Source: Candidatus Falkowbacteria bacterium RIFOXYC2_FULL_48_21
GTDB taxonomy: Bacteria; Patescibacteriota; Patescibacteriia; UBA11705; JABHMO01
Reading direction: 5' to 3'
Length of the DNA: 8,546 bases
Assembly (NCBI GenBank): GCA_001778275.1
Contig: MFGM01000040.1
Span: 1,686 to 10,231, forward strand
The translations under genes and the position numbers were made by a program. The notes beneath the pieces were generated by a model. The model was not told the DNA's origin and ran no database searches. It saw nothing but the letters and a program-made list of their open reading frames with translations. Position 1 is the stretch's first letter, and each line of letters opens with the position of its first letter. Shown here one piece after another: positions 5,064-8,546 of this stretch.

Positions 5064-5092
5064 TTAAAACGAGCCGATGTGGCTTGTTTTAA
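5064..5092. terminator. Hairpin between TR and avd, possibly a bidirectional terminator
   Basis: TTAAAACGAGCC (5064-5075) pairs with GGCTTGTTTTAA (5081-5092) around GATGT, 12 bp with one G-T wobble. It begins 13 bp past TR and ends one base before the avd stop at 5094-5096. It could end both the TR transcript (+) and the avd transcript (-), or form part of the structured TR 3' flank that the RT and Avd need. Confidence 0.6.
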
Positions 5093-5093
5093 T

Positions 5094-5438
5094 TTAGGCG
5101 CATGACCTGATCCAACCGCCGAGCATTTTGCCAGCTTCTTGCAGTTTGTTTTGTAAAATCAGATACTTGCTCTCGGGTATGATTTTCAGTTCGTGAAGCA
5201 AGCGGATGAATGCTTTTAGCAAGTCAAGGTTTTCACTGGCGGCGTTGATAATCTGGCGTTTATCCGCGCGATTGGCGTATTTTGCCCTGTAAAGCGACTC
5301 AAGAATAACGATGATGTAATTCTCGCACCTTGCGCCCAGCATGTGGCGATCCTGTTTGGGAAAGAGTTTGCGGTAGCAATAAAACTGCTTGTAAAAGTCG
5401 GTCATTGCGCTTATTAACGGGAGTTCGTCTGTTTGCAT
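5094..5438 (-). CDS. avd: Avd-type DGR accessory protein (four-helix bundle)
   Basis: Small basic accessory protein that in known DGRs forms a pentamer, binds the RT and TR RNA, and is required for cDNA synthesis. The 114-residue product resembles CPR and other bacterial Avd/23S-IVP-like proteins: 'LPLISAMTDFYKQFYCYRKL' (6-25), 'FPKQDRHMLGARCENYIIVI' (26-45), a helix around 'LLKAFIRLLHELKIIPESKY' (73-92) and the ending 'KMLGGWIRS' (104-112), a characteristic Avd tail. Length matches the family. It is encoded opposite to TR and RT, whereas avd usually reads in the same direction as TR and RT. Its ATG (5436-5438) directly abuts the RT ATG (5439-5441), so each gene's leader lies inside the other gene. 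No clear Shine-Dalgarno is visible. The assignment is by motif recognition and context. Confidence 0.88.
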   Translation of the reverse strand: MQTDELPLISAMTDFYKQFYCYRKLFPKQDRHMLGARCENYIIVILESLYRAKYANRADKRQIINAASENLDLLKAFIRLLHELKIIPESKYLILQNKLQEAGKMLGGWIRSCA

Positions 5439-6455
5439 ATGAAAATTGTTAAAAATATTTGTCAGGAGTTGATTCGAGTGGAAAATGTATTTGCCGCTTG
5501 GCGAGAGTTTCGGCGCGGGAAAGGTGGAAAACGCGACGTTTTGTTGTTTGAAAGGAATTTGGAAGACAATTTGTTTGCGCTACGTGATGAATTGGTCGCC
5601 GGAACGTATTGTCATGGGGAATATCGGCGATTTTATATCCACGACCCAAAGTTCAGAGTTATCAATAAGGCCGGTGTCCGAGATCGAGTTTTGCATCATT
5701 TGATTTTTGCCAAGTTATATGAGGTTTACAATCCTTGTTTTATCAACGAATCGTATTCCTCCCGTGTCGGCAAGGGCACGCACGCCGGCGTGGCGGACTT
5801 GGAGAGCGCGCTGAAAACCGTCAGTCGAAATTTCACCAAATGCGTATTTGCGCTCAAGGGCGATGTGAAAAAGTTTTTTGATAGTGTCAATCATGCCATG
5901 TTGCTGGAAATTATCGCGAGGAAGATTAAAGATACCGACTTTATGCGTTTGATTGAAAATATCGTCCGCAGTTTCGGTGATAATCGCGGGTTGCCGCTTG
6001 GAAACGTTACGTCGCAAATTTTTGCCAATATTTATTTGAATGAGCTTGATCAATTCGTCAAGCGTGGTTTGAGGAGTAAGTATTATTTCCGTTATGCCGA
6101 TGATTTTGTCATTCTTGGAGAAGGCGAACGTGAATTGTCGGTTTGGCGAGCGGCGATTGATGAGTTTTTACACAATAAGTTGGCATTGCGTCTGCATGGT
6201 CGCAAAACGTTCATAGTGAAGCATGGCCGCGGCATAGATTTTTGCGGATACGTGCTACTGCTTCATTGTCGCGCCTTGCGCACGAGAACGAAACAGCGAA
6301 TGTTTAAAAAATCCGCGAAAAAGTTTGGCGACTTTGTTCGCGGACGAGTTGACGGCCACGGGGTGGCGCAGTCGTTAAGTTCATATTTTGGCGTTTTGCA
6401 ACATTGCCAAGGTTGGGGGATCGGTAATGAATTGTTGTGCGGCGATCATTGTTGA
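5439..6455 (+). CDS. DGR reverse transcriptase
   Basis: Copies TR RNA into cDNA with adenine-specific errors, working with Avd. The 338-residue length fits DGR RTs. Seen in order: 'FERNLEDNLFALRDEL' (37-52) and 'RRFYIHDPKFRVI' (63-75), typical of the RT fingers; 'RDRVLHHLIF' (81-90); motif A 'LKGDVKKFFDSVNH' (139-152) with catalytic D142; 'GLPLGNVTSQIFANIYLNEL' (184-203), where G-x-x-x-SQ (S192, Q193) is the DGR-type variant of the QGxxxSP found in most other RTs; the catalytic 'YFRYADDFVIL' (216-226) with D221 and D222, YADD being less usual than YVDD or YMDD in DGRs; and 'GIDFCGYVLL' (265-274). There is no maturase or endonuclease domain. An in-frame TTG at 5433 has GGGAG 9 nt upstream and is a possible alternative start; the ATG is preferred for its family-like N-terminus. 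A weak promoter candidate TTGTAA-17-TATTAA lies inside avd (5389-5417). The last 10 bp overlap the end of the convergent membrane-protein gene. Confidence 0.96.
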   Translation: MKIVKNICQELIRVENVFAAWREFRRGKGGKRDVLLFERNLEDNLFALRDELVAGTYCHGEYRRFYIHDPKFRVINKAGVRDRVLHHLIFAKLYEVYNPCFINESYSSRVGKGTHAGVADLESALKTVSRNFTKCVFALKGDVKKFFDSVNHAMLLEIIARKIKDTDFMRLIENIVRSFGDNRGLPLGNVTSQIFANIYLNELDQFVKRGLRSKYYFRYADDFVILGEGERELSVWRAAIDEFLHNKLALRLHGRKTFIVKHGRGIDFCGYVLLLHCRALRTRTKQRMFKKSAKKFGDFVRGRVDGHGVAQSLSSYFGVLQHCQGWGIGNELLCGDHC

Positions 6456-8533
6456 ATATATAAAAACACGTGCGTTTTTTCTTGATTAATCAGCCAGCTG
6501 GCGTTGGCTGTTTTTTTTGCTTCCTCGATGATCTTTTTAGCCCCGCTCCAATACTCCGGTACCACGAAATACACTTCATTCACCCCGGCCGTTTTCATCG
6601 CTTCTTCGGCGTGAGTACGCAGTGGTTTGTTCAGTGCCATTTTTTCGAAATAAGGATAAATTTTGTTTTTGCCGACCTCGGGAATGGAGTAGTAAAAATT
6701 GCCATCGTAATAATGCGCGAAACCGAATTCGCGAATGGCGGCCGCGGCCAGCATTTGATTGCCAAGTACGATGTAGTCGCCACTGGCGTTCTCTTTAATG
6801 AAATGAACGGTGTCAATGTCAGTTTGGCTGACGTTGAACGAGTGCGTGTGCGAATAGTTGTCCTTGGTCGGGTAAGTGAAGTAGAAGCATGAGCCAACCA
6901 GCATTGTTAACATGACAACGATAAACGTTTTAGCCGTTAAACTCTTCCGCGCGTTGTTGACGGCTTCGTAAAGCAAATAAGCAATGATCGGCAAGGCGAA
7001 GTAGCACGCCAATTCACTTAGACGCAGTAAATAATCATCCTTGTTGCTGTCCGTGGCAAATCCGAAGTGCAGAAAGTTTTTTGTGATGAAATAACTGACC
7101 ACCATGGCGACGGCGGAGCAGGCGGGGATGATGAACGGTTTGAATTGCTTGCGGCGAATCAGCAAGATTAATCCGATTAACGTAAGCGCGGCGAAGATGA
7201 ATCTCGCGTTGAATCCGTAGGCGTAAAGCGTGTCGAAAAGAAAATTGAATTGGCGGCCGATTTGTTCCGTTGTCGCATTGAGAAACGTTAATTTACTTGG
7301 CCATGAGAAGGAAACAGACAGGCCGCTTATCATTGAGTTGGCAATGAATAAAAGCGGTATGCTCGCGCCAAGCATAATGGTGCCGATGGATAGAAGCGGG
7401 ATTTTGATTTTGAGACACTTAACGCGGTGAGCGGCGATTGTCAGTAGGGTGAAGATAATGATCGGTGCGCCGTAAAGCGGATGAATCGTGAACGCGTAAA
7501 AAGACAAAAATAATAAAAACATGCTGGAAATTGTTTTGTTCTGCAATAATAGCGACAGAAATATTATCAGAACACAAAGCAGATTGGTAATGCCTTGCGG
7601 CGTGGTGCTGATGAAGAAGGTTAGCGGTAACAGGAAAAGCGCGAATAGCGCGATGACAGTCGAGCGTTTGTCGGTGTCAAAGCGTTTGCGAAGCGCGGTG
7701 TAAACGGTGATCGGCGCGGTTAACGCGAACAAAAACGGCAAAAGCGCGCGGTTAACAAAGTCCAGCGATAAACCGAGTAGCTTCACAAGGAAAATAATCA
7801 TGGTGTATCCGCCGATGTAGTATGGTGTTTTTGGTAGCAGTGTTCCCTTGTCAACGATTTCTCGCATGGCCGCGAAGTGGATGAATGGGTCGTAGCCAAA
7901 CCCAAGCCTGTAAATAAAAAATCCTAGCCCAGCCAGCAAGAAAGCGTGGATACTGACACAGAAAACGGACAGCTTTTTATTTGTGCCGTGGAAACAGAAT
8001 GTGATTAGCGCCAGCGTGGCAGCGCCAAACGTTAGCCAAAAATTTTTTGAAACAATCAACCAATGGCTGGCGATGGCGTCCGTTGTCCCGTGTTTGGCTA
8101 AATAATAAAAGCAAGCGCCCGCCAAAAGAAAGTAAATTGCGACTAAGCTTTTTGGCGCGATTGATTGGATTGTTTGTTTGCAGTGCGGCCAGTTGAAATG
8201 GCACGTCTCGCGGTTGAATTTGTAGGTTAGCAGCTCGATAGCGGTAGCGGTGATGATCAAGCTGCCAAAAACCAGAAGATTGTTGACTTGATACAAATAA
8301 AATCCAATCCATAGTATAATGGAGTTGGCCGCGATAAAGCTTAGTCCGCCGAGAACGGTTTGGAAATAGGCGTTGAATTGCGGTAAAATCAGCTTGCCCG
8401 TCCTTATTCCTTGCCTGATCAAGAAGATGGCGCCCGCGGTCAAGCCGATCCAGAAGTTTTGAATAAAATAAAAGTTTGATAGAATGAGGGCGAGGATGGC
8501 TATAGTGATGGTGATTCGGTGTTTGTGTTGCAT
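6446..8533 (-). CDS. Large polytopic membrane protein, GT-C glycosyltransferase-like
   Basis: A 695-residue protein with about 18 hydrophobic segments (roughly 7-26, 28-42, 60-80, 86-104, 129-145, 163-181, 189-209, 236-254, 262-280, 292-309, 315-331, 335-350, 354-369, 378-398, 443-460, 467-484, 505-522, 534-553) and a soluble C-terminal domain (555-695) ending 'THVFLYIQQ'. The loop 'GFGYDPFIHFAAMREIVDKG' (211-230), with D215 and H219, resembles the acidic first-loop region of GT-C enzymes such as PMT/STT3-like transferases, which use polyprenyl-linked sugars at the membrane. The family assignment is inference; the substrate is unknown. The ATG at 8533 is near the window edge and no in-frame stop is seen before it, so an upstream start is possible. 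It converges on the RT gene with a 10-bp overlap and no terminator between them. Confidence 0.7.
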   Translation of the reverse strand: MQHKHRITITIAILALILSNFYFIQNFWIGLTAGAIFLIRQGIRTGKLILPQFNAYFQTVLGGLSFIAANSIILWIGFYLYQVNNLLVFGSLIITATAIELLTYKFNRETCHFNWPHCKQTIQSIAPKSLVAIYFLLAGACFYYLAKHGTTDAIASHWLIVSKNFWLTFGAATLALITFCFHGTNKKLSVFCVSIHAFLLAGLGFFIYRLGFGYDPFIHFAAMREIVDKGTLLPKTPYYIGGYTMIIFLVKLLGLSLDFVNRALLPFLFALTAPITVYTALRKRFDTDKRSTVIALFALFLLPLTFFISTTPQGITNLLCVLIIFLSLLLQNKTISSMFLLFLSFYAFTIHPLYGAPIIIFTLLTIAAHRVKCLKIKIPLLSIGTIMLGASIPLLFIANSMISGLSVSFSWPSKLTFLNATTEQIGRQFNFLFDTLYAYGFNARFIFAALTLIGLILLIRRKQFKPFIIPACSAVAMVVSYFITKNFLHFGFATDSNKDDYLLRLSELACYFALPIIAYLLYEAVNNARKSLTAKTFIVVMLTMLVGSCFYFTYPTKDNYSHTHSFNVSQTDIDTVHFIKENASGDYIVLGNQMLAAAAIREFGFAHYYDGNFYYSIPEVGKNKIYPYFEKMALNKPLRTHAEEAMKTAGVNEVYFVVPEYWSGAKKIIEEAKKTANASWLINQEKTHVFLYIQQ

Positions 8534-8546
8534 ATTCGCGTGTAAA

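Noticed and set aside
4553..5092. A 179-codon plus-strand frame running from VR through TR
   Set aside because: It starts inside VR in a different frame from the target, crosses the terminator hairpin and palindrome, and its product looks like random Cys/Arg-rich sequence.
5439..6455. RT as a group II intron maturase or retron RT
   Set aside because: No maturase or endonuclease domain, no intron RNA or msr/msd structure seen, and the SQ-type motif plus the adjacent TR and Avd fit a DGR.

Overview
The window most likely comes from a Patescibacteria/CPR (candidate phyla radiation) bacterium. This is inferred from the very short MetK beginning 'MLRTAESVSPMHPDK', the large GT-C-like membrane protein, the compact gene layout and the style of the reverse transcriptase and Avd proteins. 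No 16S rRNA or other definitive marker is present. TGA is used as a stop in several genes, which argues against the TGA-recoded CPR lineages.

Layout. (1) 4-777: a SpoU/TrmH-family RNA 2'-O-methyltransferase. (2) 894-2244: a promoter, a SAM-I (S-box) riboswitch with an antiterminator/terminator platform, a small inverted-repeat element, metK and a strong terminator. The cell's SAM synthetase therefore appears to be feedback-controlled by its product. (3) 2272-6455: a complete diversity-generating retroelement (DGR) cassette. It holds a promoter, a target gene (3619-4611) whose last 36 codons are the variable repeat (VR, 4491-4597), a template repeat (TR, 4944-5050), an avd accessory gene on the minus strand (5094-5438) and a DGR-type reverse transcriptase (5439-6455). 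(4) 2352-3603: a complete IS5-like insertion sequence that landed between the target gene's promoter and its Shine-Dalgarno sequence. (5) 6446-8533, minus strand: a ~18-segment membrane protein of GT-C glycosyltransferase type, whose end overlaps the end of the RT gene.

How the DGR works here. TR and VR align over 107 bp without gaps. Of 28 adenines in TR, 18 are changed in VR; of 79 non-adenine positions only one is changed. This is the signature of adenine-specific mutagenic retrohoming: TR RNA is copied by the RT with Avd, adenines are randomised, and the cDNA replaces VR. All 18 changes alter the amino acid. No TR codon can become a stop by changing its adenines.

The most notable points are the IS in the leader of the hypervariable gene, the reversed avd whose start codon abuts that of the RT (CAT|ATG), an exact GCGAAGC mini-hairpin downstream of VR, a 22-bp perfect palindrome between VR and TR, a target protein without a recognisable lectin-like body, and the SAM-I riboswitch on a CPR metK.
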